Shown here piece by piece: positions 1 through 8,960 of a stretch of 23,936 nt of DNA. Every line of letters begins with the position of its first letter. Position 1 is the first letter of the stretch. Position numbers and translations under genes: made by a program. This DNA comes from Phoronis australis (taxonomy: Eukaryota > Phoronida > Phoronidae), in assembly GCA_002633005.1 (NCBI GenBank), contig NMRA01000390.1, forward strand, positions 58,301-82,236. The letters run 5' to 3'. The notes beneath the pieces are model-generated. The model searched no databases. It was not told the DNA's origin and saw only the letters and a list, made by a program, of their open reading frames with translations.

Positions 1-1598
1 CGTCAACATGAAATGTCACGGTGGCCAGAAAGTTCTGTCGGACACTGAAGAAAATTCAAACGCAGATAATGTAGCAGTGATGGCGGACTGGGGTTTCCCT
101 GTGGACAATTTGGATTTACGCCTAATGGTGAAGGCTATTCTAGACAAAAGTGGTACAAACATAATTTCCCAGGGAAGGAATGGGTTCACAGTTTCGAGAA
201 AAGGCATAAGCAAACCCCCGCAAGTAGAACATGTCAAAACATAAATCGTGCCAGAGCAAAAGTTAGTAGCAAAACCGTCGAACAGTTTATTGGAAACCTC
301 GAGAAAACCTTGCACGGACTTCAACCGTCTCACATATTAACTATGATGAGACAAATTTGAATAACGACCCAGGTCGTAAGCGATGCATCTTTCGACGAGG
401 AATTAGATACCCTGAACGTATCCGGAACTTCACTGAGGATGCGTGTCACTAATGTTTAGTGGAACTGCGAAAGGGGAAACATTACCACTGAACTTTGTTT
501 ACATGCGGGACACCTGGACCGAAGGTGGTCCCCGACTCACCCGTTACAACAGTACAAAATCTGGTTGGTTTGACTCGACAACACTTCAGACTGGTTCGAG
601 ACAATCATTGTGCCTTGGGCGAAAAGAATCCCTGAAATGAGGACCTGATTGGAGACAACCTGTCGTTTCATATCAATAAGACTGTTATTGAGCAATGCTC
701 AAAGCTTACGCCTTCGTCTGTCTTCCACCAAATAGCACACATCTACTCCTACCTCTGGATGTGGGCGTGTATTCCTCCGTCTCCGTTAAGAAGAACTGGC
801 GAGCGGTGTTGACTGAATGGAAATCTTGTGGCAAAGGACGTTCACATGCATCAGTTCCCAAAGATGAATTATCTTCTCTTCTCAAAAAGCTGATGTCGAG
901 GATGAGCAACAAACTCAATGAAAACATTATAAGCGGATTCCGAAAATGCGGCATCCATCCACTGGACAAGCAGCCCGTGTTGGATAGGTTACCACATATT
1001 CAGCAGCATCACATTCAACTTGTGAGAAATTCCGTTGCCCAGGTTGTGGTGGACAGGTTGGATAAAATGCGCCACGGCGAGAGCGACCAGCAACCTCAAA
1101 AGCCTACTAGACGAGTAGATGTTGAGTACGGAAAAAGCTCCGTCTATGAAATACAGGACTGAATTCAATTCACAACCCCTGATGGTTAAATACACAAGCA
1201 TTGGAGAAAACGCCGGCCATTATGATTGTATAATTTTCGGTCTCAGTTGCACAAAACTTCCTGAACAGTCTGAGACAGTTACTCCAAGCATGATTTCACC
1301 CCTGCATAATCATCTCAGTAAAAAGCCAAGTAATCGCACCCCTCAATCATCGAGTGTTAACATGAAAACATTGGGAAAGAAAGTGACAGAAACCAAAAGA
1401 ATGTCTAAAAAAGGTACTAAAAGGGCAAGACGTGTGGTTACTGAACGCCATATTTTTGATAAGGAATGGTTTTGTTTTGTGTGCGGCGAGACGACAGCAG
1501 AAGACGTGATCTTTTGTTGTACTTGTTTACGATGGGTTCACACTGAATGTGCAGGTGACATCGACTCAGATTATGAATGTGACAAATGCGCATCGTGA
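1..1598 (+). pseudogene. Decayed pogo/Tigger/Jerky-type DDE transposase with C-terminal PHD-like finger
   Basis: When intact, this protein would bind transposon ends and cut and paste DNA in the nucleus. The fragments are colinear with the family. Frame 2 (8-162) holds the start of the CENP-B-type DNA-binding region. Frame 1 (163-336) has the conserved Trp (181-183) and Lys-Arg-His (199-207) of the Tc5/CENP-B HTH. Frame 3 (339-449) has NYDET, with the first catalytic Asp at 345-347, then PGRK. Frame 2 (443-588) has DTWTEGGP and TKSGWFD. Frame 1 (589-645) has DWFETI. Frame 3 (645-706) has LIGDN, with the second Asp at 654-656. Frame 2 (to about 1162) has LPPNSTHLLLPLDVGVY, with the third Asp at 758-760, about 35 residues after the second. 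Frame 3 ends in a zinc finger, stop at 1596-1598. Seven frame changes plus stops at 242, 450 and 646 make it non-functional. The N-terminal HTH and 5' terminal repeat would lie upstream of the window. Family assignment is confident; the exact lineage (pogo, Tigger or Jerky-like) is not. Confidence 0.93.
1119..1598 (+). pseudogene. C-terminal part of the transposase: basic linker plus PHD-like C4HC3 finger
   Basis: This open frame of 159 codons overlaps the preceding frame-2 block and is read as its frameshifted continuation, not a separate gene. Residues about 85-110 are rich in Lys and Arg (KKGTKRARR), a likely nuclear-localisation or DNA-contact segment. Residues 117-157 show Cys119-x2-Cys122, Cys133-x2-Cys136, His141-x2-Cys144 and Cys154-x2-Cys157, with Trp139 two residues before the His. 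That is the spacing of a PHD-type C4HC3 zinc finger, which binds two zinc ions. All eight ligands survive, so this end has decayed less than the catalytic part or simply escaped damage. The ATG at 1119 is an internal Met; the true start of the protein is upstream of the window. Confidence 0.8.
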
Positions 1599-2100
1599 GT
1601 TTTCTGTGGCACAGATCACGATACATATGATTTTGTTTTCATCAAATCACGATTCTCGACATGATGTTTAAGGCGTTTGTGCAAAAGGCTGAAACAATAG
1701 GTTTAAGACCCAGCTTGTGTATTTCCCATAGTTTTGTAAGTTTGACAGAAGTGGAATAATTTTAGCTTAAATTGGTAGCACTTGTGAATTGTTTTTTATG
1801 ATGATTAAAGTTTCTATTCATATTCATTCCTTTTATTGCATTAAAATCATTTTAGAAGTGTTTTCGTCTATTGAACCATTAATAACCGATAACGAACTGG
1901 AAGTTAATTATAAGACATAATTATGTTCAATGTTATATGCTTTGCATATTGAAATGCTTCATTTTTTGCCCAGTTCCTGAAATCTTTTGATTCGAAGATT
2001 CGCGGCAGTCATGGGAAATGGTTTTACAGACTTAATACTTGTCAACCACTTATCAGTTTTGGGGGAACTACTGCAACATTTAATTTTAGTGTGTACAAAA
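1599..2100. other. AT-rich sequence downstream of the transposase; no gene seen
   Basis: There is no open frame of note and no domain similarity. This stretch probably contains the 3' non-coding part of the transposon. Its terminal inverted repeat cannot be located because the matching 5' end is outside the window. Confidence 0.6.
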
Positions 2101-2159
2101 AGATTACAATGCCAACTTTACCCGCTTTGGAGATTACAGTGCCAACTTTCTCTGCTTGG
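2101..2159. repeat. Two-unit tandem repeat, about 30 bp each
   Basis: The units at 2101-2130 and 2131-2159 both begin AGATTACA(A/G)TGCCAACTTT and end in GCTTGG or GCTTTGG, at roughly 80% identity. The second unit also provides the left arm of the hairpin at 2140-2174. Confidence 0.75.
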
Positions 2160-2174
2160 CAGACAAAGTTGGCA
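2140..2174. repeat. 35-bp near-perfect palindrome (hairpin)
   Basis: TGCCAACTTT (2140-2149) pairs perfectly with AAAGTTGGCA (2165-2174). After one C/C mismatch, TCTGC (2151-2155) pairs with GCAGA (2159-2163) around a 3-nt loop. That gives 15 of 16 paired positions. It could be the folded end of a small transposon, a cruciform, or a by-product of the adjacent tandem duplication. No function is assigned. Confidence 0.8.
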
Positions 2175-2632
2175 TGTTACAAAAACCGTTAGATTAACCC
2201 TAAAAAATCAGAAATCCCAATCGGAAACTATTAATTTCGTTGTTGGGAATAGCTGTCCGGATTTTAAGCCCACAAACATTTCTCTCTATTACATATCTAA
2301 AAAGTAATTGAATAAAAAAGCCTAAAAACTGCCACTTTCACCCCATTTTACGGGAATCAGTAACTAGTGGTAACCTACTTTAGCAGACGACATTTTCACT
2401 GTCGAAGCTTAGCATGATAATATGTATAGTAAGCTAGACTAGTTGCTATAACTTAATTTATAGATTCACTTTATTTCCGATTGGTTTTGAGTGAAAACAT
2501 TATTTTGTCAAGCGTTTCTTAAAAGGTCACGACCTCCGACCCCGGGCCTGTGACTTAGAAAGTAGTTACAAAGCCGCGGCGAGTCGAAAAAGGTAGATCG
2601 ATTCATTGCAATGTTTCTCGTTCAGTATGTGG
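2175..2632. other. No gene recognised
   Basis: Mixed-composition sequence with no coding similarity. A short GC-rich island around 2526-2590 precedes the possible promoter below. Confidence 0.5.
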
Positions 2633-2662
2633 TATAAATAGATTATTGCATGTTCTCAGTCG
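2633..2662 (+). promoter_or_regulatory. Possible Pol II core promoter (TATA plus Inr-like)
   Basis: TATAAATA lies at 2633-2640 and an initiator-like TCAGTC at 2656-2661, with the A at 2658. The TATA-to-Inr distance (about 25 nt) is a little shorter than the usual 28-33. An AATAAA follows at 2817-2822, so a transcript of about 160-190 nt, or a solo LTR, is conceivable. No LTR partner or internal retroelement gene is visible. Such motifs occur by chance in AT-rich DNA. Confidence 0.25.
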
Positions 2663-2816
2663 TTATCCCCCTTGTCTAGAGCCTGAGTGGATTTTGCAAA
2701 ATTATTGCTCGAGGGGCGTTAGCAATTCAATCTCATTTGTGTCTCATACCAAGTTAAGTTATTGACAAATGTAACGAACTGAATTTCAACAAACACGTTG
2801 TCATGACAATTTTGCA

Positions 2817-2822
2817 AATAAA
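2817..2822 (+). terminator. Candidate polyadenylation signal AATAAA
   Basis: A canonical hexamer lies about 160 nt after the candidate initiator. It is only meaningful if the promoter at 2633 is real. Confidence 0.2.
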
Positions 2823-3890
2823 GTCGAGGCAATTAAAAATCTTGCTGACGGAGCGTAAACCACAAGTATTCGACATTACCAGCTCGTGCTGGAAAATCGG
2901 CTGGCACTAAAGATTGGATAGCTACTTGCAGAGTTGAATTGTGGAAACAAATAGTATACAAACACCTACAACGCTCACTAGTTCCGTTGGCTGAAATCAG
3001 TACTTCTTGACGGAGAGTTATTGATCTTATGAATCTATTGGGTGAAAATAAATTATCAGTATACATACTCTGTTTGACTTACGTTGTTTGGCACTTCTAA
3101 AACATATTCATCAAGCTATCCTTCAAAAAGAAATACTCTCTGCTGTGGCTGAGCAACGATATTGCCAACAACAGGGGATGAGCGCTATTTCTCGCTCACA
3201 ACAGGTTAAATTGAGTGGTGTTTAGGCTACATGTTAAGCGCTTCACCATAAATTGCCCATGGAAACTTCTTTGATATATAGCTATCACATGCATGGTATT
3301 CGTTATCCTCTGCAAAAAATGCGTGCAAAATATAAATATTTTTAAATGATGGTTACCTTGTACCAGCCCAGTAGCGTCTTGCACTTGCCAGTATACGCAA
3401 GCCAGAACCAGATGAAAATGACCAGGCATGTGCACATGTGGTTTTTAATGCTGCAAGGGCAATCCTCAGAGAGACTGCATGATTAAGATGCATGTCTTGG
3501 GATTTGGGCTAAATTAATATTGTGTAAATAGACAGAGCAATTAGTGGCAACCTGAAGTGTCTGTCGTCTCACATCATGTCAAACACACAAAAAACGTCAC
3601 GACAAAACTTTGATAGCGACTTCCATGAACTTGAGCAGTCATAATACCACCTATGTTCAATGTTAGTAATCGTGGTGTTGTGGCTTATTTTAAGAAGGCA
3701 TTGCCTCACTCGTAGCTAGAGTTTATGTATTTTACAGAGTCGGGATATCTAAAGTGTGGTAATGACGTCCATATTGTCAAAATATTCATAGTGGACCAAA
3801 CTTTTTCATTCACGTTTTGATAAAAACATGAAAATTGGGGTACTTTGGCTAGTAAATTATGATGCGCTTATAAAAATGTGGCTAGCCTCC
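2823..3890. other. No gene recognised
   Basis: A 53-codon stop-free stretch without a start codon runs on the plus strand at 2849-3007. It has no recognisable domain and its length is within chance expectation. The overlapping minus-strand frames show nothing either. Confidence 0.5.
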
Positions 3891-3898
3891 CTCTCCCT

Positions 3899-4134
3899 TA
3901 CGATCACCATAGCAACTTACTACCTGCCATCTTAGATTTTAAAAAATGCTGACTCAGCTATTTTGAAATAGCATATTTCATTTTGTTTGACATAATCGTT
4001 AACGTTAAATGCCGGGCACATAGCGTGACACAAAGACGTATACAACGGAGAAAAATGAGCGCAGCCCCATTGCATACCAAAATGGCCACCAGAGTCTCAT
4101 TGTAAGTATACTTGCTTTGGTTGTTCATCTCAAA
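3899..4134. repeat. Diverged direct duplication, copy 1
   Basis: Two blocks match copy 2 (about 4366-4545) in the same order and orientation. One is about 3899-3951 (CACCATAGCAAC...ATGCTGAC). The other is about 4056-4134 (GCGCAGCCCCATTGC...TTGGTTGTTC). Identity by eye is roughly 60-70%. Copy 1 holds extra sequence between the blocks. No coding potential is evident, so this is either an old tandem duplication or two old copies of one interspersed repeat. Confidence 0.55.
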
Positions 4135-4365
4135 AAATTGATATTCGTGTTATTATCTAAACGCATGTAATTTGGACTAAAGATTTTAATTATTATTTTA
4201 AAACCTTGCAAAATATCAGACGTAGAAGATTTCAAAATTATGGCCATAAAAAAACAATAGTGTGTGTTATGAACCAAAATTGTTCACTCTTTGATAAGAG
4301 CATGGAATTTAGTGTATACGTTAATATTTGAGGTGTTAAGTAAAATAAGACTAAGTGCCCGTCGC

Positions 4366-4545
4366 TATCACTATGGTAACTATCCCGCGATGTATTGGAT
4401 TTGAAAAACGGTGACATCTTATATTTTTGGCATACAAATTCATAACAGGTAAGAAATTTTTAATGATGAGACGTGCGCACAACCATATTGCCTATCAAAA
4501 CGGCTGCCACATTCTCATTACAATATACATGGTTCGGTTGTCAAG
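4366..4545. repeat. Diverged direct duplication, copy 2
   Basis: The partner of the sequence at 3899-4134. Block one is about 4366-4416 (CACTATGGTAAC...ACGGTGAC) and block two about 4473-4545 (GCGCACAACCATATTGCC...TCGGTTGTC). The open frame at 4427-4648 overlaps it, but copy 1 does not conserve a reading frame, which argues against coding. Confidence 0.55.
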
Positions 4546-5468
4546 GGAAACACGTTACTCGACCAAAGTGCTAATTAATTACGCCAAAAAGCATTGTTGC
4601 TTCTGGTTTCTGTTTTTTAAATATAGTCGGTGTCGGGGTATATTTTAGTTGCTCCTGTTTTCGAAAAAGAAAACCATCGGAGGCCTGCAAAAATGAAGCG
4701 AGATTTGTATTTTTACTAATGGCTTGGCAAACCATGGCGTTTCAGACGACACGTTATCCTTGAGTAGGGCCTTTGACCAGCTTCAAAAATACGAGAGATT
4801 GCTTGAAATTGAGGCGGACAGGCTTTTTTGTCGGTGAGCGCACTGGTATAAAAATTCTTTGAGGACGGTGTTGACACTGGTCGAGACTAACAATGTTTTT
4901 TGGCTTCATAATGAATTAATACCAAAATAATTGTTTAAAACTCATTAAAACATATCACTATACTGGATTTTAAAACAATCAAACCAAGAGCGAATGATAT
5001 AGTTGTGCCAGAATTTCATCAACATGCGTCTAACTTCATTGGTAGTCATTCAAAATGGACAGGAAACTTGTCTATGAACTTTTTGTTTGAGTAGCTACTT
5101 TCAACCTACATCAAATTCACTGAAACATCAATATCTTAATTATTTGCTTAAATTTGACAATTAGTTCAGTTGAATTTGCAGTCGATTCAACAGATAAGCA
5201 ACTGCAATGAGATATTACAATAAACTTATCAGTCAAGTCGAAGCCGGAAGCCGTGGCCTTAAGACTTGAACCTAAACCGTTAATTTCATGCAGCGGTGGG
5301 ACTTGGCGAATACCAGTTAGTTAAAGACGACTTCAAATTCCCGGTCGGACAACTGCAATCCGAGTCTCGCTCGCTCAAGTCGCCAAACGCGACCTCGTGC
5401 TCCCAGATTGCAGTGGACGATCAAGTACCGACTACATGTAATCGATCTGATCTCCTTTTTGATACTGA
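4546..5468. other. No gene recognised
   Basis: AT-rich to about 5230, then more balanced composition from about 5230 to 5470. The 60-codon frame at 5296-5478 shows no known domain. Confidence 0.5.
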
Positions 5469-5502
5469 CCAATCATAGCTTCACTTATCTTTCATGACGT
5501 CA
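5469..5502. promoter_or_regulatory. CCAAT box and palindromic CRE, 21 bp apart
   Basis: CCAAT lies at 5469-5473 and a full TGACGTCA (CREB/ATF consensus) at 5495-5502. Clustering of these two elements is typical of animal promoters, and composition is less AT-rich just upstream. No first exon can be identified on either side, so this may be chance or part of an enhancer. Confidence 0.3.
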
Positions 5503-6673
5503 CACGAAACCGAATGAAATTCCGCTGTTTGGAGGTCGAACCATGCATTCAAACATTTGCTATCGATCAGACAATTCCAGCGAACCCCATCACTATCTAC
5601 GGGCGGTTGTCTAATTTAGCTAAAATCCTTAGTCATCACATTCATTCCAACCAAACGGGAGGCACCACTGACTGGTCCTTAGCATGCATTCAGGTAGTCA
5701 CGTTTGACTGTTAGCTCACAGAAGGGCTCGTATGTCGCGTCGCCCATTTAAAACCTCAGAGAAACGGAACGCGCCTTTTAAGTTTCTGCAGGTTATTGCT
5801 GACTTGCAATTTTAAAATCAATGTTTTTCTGCAGCAAATTTTCTGCGGCGATTGCTGAAAGCATACTTATCAGGGAGAGAGCATGCAACTCAGGACATTT
5901 CTTATTACAAAATTAAGGGCGCCTGTTCCATTTTTATAGAAAGGATGTGCAATAAAGAAAATAAAGAAACATGCCAGTAATTTCAGAAGTAAATTAGTAT
6001 TAAAAACCACTTGTTTACGGCTGTCAGCGCCCTGCCATGTACACACAGCCACCACACAAACCCAAGTTTTATAGTTTGGTCCGCTCAGGGACTGTCGTGA
6101 AAACAACTCGTCTTCAAATAATTCCTCGTAATTATGGCTCGCAAGTCTTCTCTTATTAATCTAAATTGGTGACAGCGTTTGTCATAAACGTCACTATTGT
6201 GCAAAACACTTATCTTGGCATTTTTCCTCTCACACAGACATTTTGCGTCAAAATGCACCACTTCGAACAGAGAATGAACATAACAAGTTTTGTGTTCAGT
6301 GTTGGATACTGCGAATGTGCTGTCTCACTTTCCACCCTATGGTCGACTCTCAGACGAATACAGAAATAATCTTTAATGTCTCCACGACCCCAAACTATGA
6401 TTTTCTTGGATCAAGGAAAATTCACTATCTATACGAAAATTTGGCCACATTTAAAAACAGAACGTGAAGCGTTTTGCTCCAAAGTTGGGACAAAATGTGT
6501 TTTCACGCTGTCTCACACATCTAGGCCGATTCATCGTTTTGTAAATGAAGAAGACCGTGCAAATGGCTATTCAGATACTCAAAAGAGCTTGTTTTTGTTT
6601 TATGACAAAAATATGTCATTTATTTAGTCATTATTTAGAGTTAATTATTATGGCATTATCAATGCTTTCCTTT
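5503..6673. other. No gene recognised; one short direct repeat
   Basis: TTTCTGCAGGTTATTGCTGA (5783-5802) recurs as TTTCTGCGGCGATTGCTGA (5840-5858). The open frames at 5514-5714, 6166-6369, 6243-6467 and 6376-6627 overlap one another in different phases and carry no recognisable domain. Confidence 0.5.
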
Positions 6674-6711
6674 GAAACACCTTGGAACACCTTGAAACAC
6701 CTTGGAACACC
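6674..6711. repeat. Minisatellite, about 10-bp unit, nearly four copies
   Basis: GAAACACCTTG and GAACACCTTG-type units alternate, giving a 21-bp higher-order period repeated almost twice. The pattern is consistent with replication slippage. Confidence 0.85.
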
Positions 6712-8242
6712 ATTTATAATTTTCTCTTGTCACATCTAGCCAATGTTCATTTCGATGTTATTTTGTTTGTTTTTAAATATTTCAGATGCCATAAAAACTC
6801 GCCATATGTTGTTTTTTTCTCATTAACTTTACTTCAATTTTGTACGAACAGTTTTTTTGCTAAAGCATGTAAATTTAAGTTCTTATAGCCCAGATGAGTA
6901 AATTGTTGAGAAAGAGGTGACCATCTTTGAATCCAAGATAGCCACGTGTCTTGTCCTATTTGATTTTACGTGTGCTAAAGTACAGTCATGTATACAAAAT
7001 TTCGCGTTTTTATATCAAAAAGTGAACAATTTGTTCATGTTTAGGTCTTATTCGTTGCTCTATAACAGTGTCAACGAACAACATCAGTTATTTCGAATGC
7101 CATAAAAACGTGCTCCTTGAATGTAAATATGTTTAGGTGACAGTTGAAGTGGGCAAAACTTGTTCCAGGTGCAAGTTGTTCCAACGAAAATGCCCGTAAA
7201 TGTGCTATATTCTGGACCACATCTTATCACCACGGTTGCAATTTCACACTTGCTGTTTACTCTAACTCAGTATGTGGTTTAGTCCCAAACCAGCCGGTTC
7301 AGGAATCAAGTTGCTGTGTAAACGCAACAAGAAACAGGGAGTAGCTCTTAGGTGCACACAAGGGTTACACAGTTATGCCATGGGAGCGTTCGGTGGACGC
7401 AAAATACTCGCGAAAACGCAAGACCACGCAAAATCCTCTTACTGAAATGCCACTGAGTGTTTTGCAAGTTTACAGGTAACTCGGGAAATTACTAGCGTAC
7501 TCTAGTAAATTGGCGGCCATTGATCATGAAGTGATCATGGTCGATGAGGTTGGTATATTTACATGTGAATGTGACAGAAAGCATTGTTTCCGTTCCATAA
7601 GCGAAGATCTCGTACACTCTTTCACAGTGCTTGACGAAAGGTAGCACTGTGGAATGTTGTTTAACATGACTTCTCATTGGTTAAAGTTATGAAAACAACG
7701 TCATAACATTCAGTCGTTCTCACTGGTTGTAATCCGGGGAACCCCTTTCAGTTTACTGTTACGTAGTATGTCGACCACCGTTGACTTGAATAGTTGCAAT
7801 ATATTTTAATATATTTTAAAAAAGGGCAATGATTGAAGTAAACAAAATCAGGGGAACCTCGATCCAGTGGCTTAAGCCCAAACAAGTACAGTGCATAATA
7901 GCGTGTACAAGTGGTGTCGATGTGATCGGTATACTTCCGACCACGTCTTGCGCATTGATGCCCACACACGGAATCCCGTGTGTCGTAATCATGTTTCCAC
8001 AGGGCCACTTTTCAGTATAGGTGGCGCTGTGTCAGAGGGTAGTTCCCTGCATCGGTACATATCGCGAAGTTGCGTTCTGTTAGTCCCAAACACTCGCAAA
8101 GTACTAGAGCGGCTAAAAGTGAAGTTATTAGGCCTACACCCTGTGATTTTGAATAACATACCGTCCTGTTCCAAGTTCTCTGAGTAGAGGCTGGCAACAC
8201 AGAACACTTAGCACAAGGCAGATGAACGGGGATAATCACCGG
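6712..8242. other. No gene recognised
   Basis: Short overlapping frames only. TTTCCGTTCCATAAGCGAAG begins at 7587 and recurs with two mismatches over 24 nt at 10463-10486. GATGCCATAAAAAC at 6785-6798 and AATGCCATAAAAAC at 7097-7110 are another short shared motif. These hint at old interspersed repeats too worn to delimit. Confidence 0.45.
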
Positions 8243-8338
8243 GTTGGATATAACGTACCCCAATGTTGAGAACCTGTTTTCTCCACTAAATAACCGGAAT
8301 CAAACTTGTTTTTAAAGTATGGGCACGTTATATCCGAC
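8243..8338. repeat. Inverted repeat, 18-bp arms, 60-bp centre
   Basis: GTTGGATATAACGTACCC (8243-8260) matches the reverse complement of GGGCACGTTATATCCGAC (8321-8338) at 16 of 18 positions. It could be a very small foldback or MITE remnant, or a cis-acting hairpin. No clear target-site duplication was found. Confidence 0.65.
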
Positions 8339-8348
8339 TATTTCCGAA

Positions 8349-8960
8349 CGAGGTACCATTACCAACACCTAACCACAGATGTACGAACAGCCCGGCTAGT
8401 ATGTACAGAAATGGATGTCTGCCGCTACCTGCATTCTGGTGTGGTTCCTACAGGGACCATCCGAAGGCACCAAATTGAGCTATACTGTATTAGACAAGTA
8501 TATTAGACATTCGAGGTACCTGCTAAAAGTGATTTGAAATGAACAATCGTGCCACATTGACTAACCAGTGACTCAATGACAGACGAGCTGAACTCTGGAG
8601 AGGTTTAAAGTGAGGACACCCCCAAAATTCATCTAGCTCAGACAATTACAAACATTCATATGTACAGGCTGGCAACTGATCATTAAATGGCCAGTGACAG
8701 ACAAAATGCAGTTTTTGGATTGGGCCCGTCACAAACCCCCAAACATCTCGCTCACGGACTAATGTCAATAGTTTGAGCTAGGCTATATTGGACCGTCTAA
8801 CCTGGTCGAAAATGAACAATAGTGCCCCAATGACCTCCGAATGACCCTTGACAGGAAAAGTGGTCTTCAGAAAGGGTCAGAAACCCAAACTGAACCCCAA
8901 AATTGAGAAAGCATTCGATGCACCACAAAACACATTTCCACGTGATTCGTCATTTGACCG
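8349..8960 (+). repeat. Dispersed repeat family, copy A (with internal tandem duplication)
   Basis: This segment matches, in inverted orientation, the sequence at 13630-13947. Shared landmarks in order are CGAGGTAC near 8350, GTACAGAAATGGAT(G/A)TCTG near 8402, ATTAGACATTCGAGGTACC near 8502, AATGAACAAT...GTGCC near 8539, and ATGACAGAC near 8576. The AATGAACAAT(C/A)GTGCC core recurs at about 8812, so the unit appears twice with a 273-bp offset. The second copy ends in GCATTCGATGCACCACAAAA near 8911. No open frame is shared between copies, so this is a non-autonomous or long-dead element of unknown class. Confidence 0.6.

Noticed and set aside
2520-2850. Solo LTR of a retrotransposon
   Set aside because: TATA and AATAAA are present, but no TG...CA boundaries, target duplication or second copy could be fixed, so only promoter-like signals are reported.
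7800-7820. AT palindrome ATATTTTAATATATTTTAAA
   Set aside because: Low-complexity AT sequence; such palindromes are common by chance in this composition.
7891-8187. 98-codon frame overlapping opposite-strand frames
   Set aside because: Several frames of similar length overlap on both strands here, none with a motif. They reflect a local lack of stop codons.
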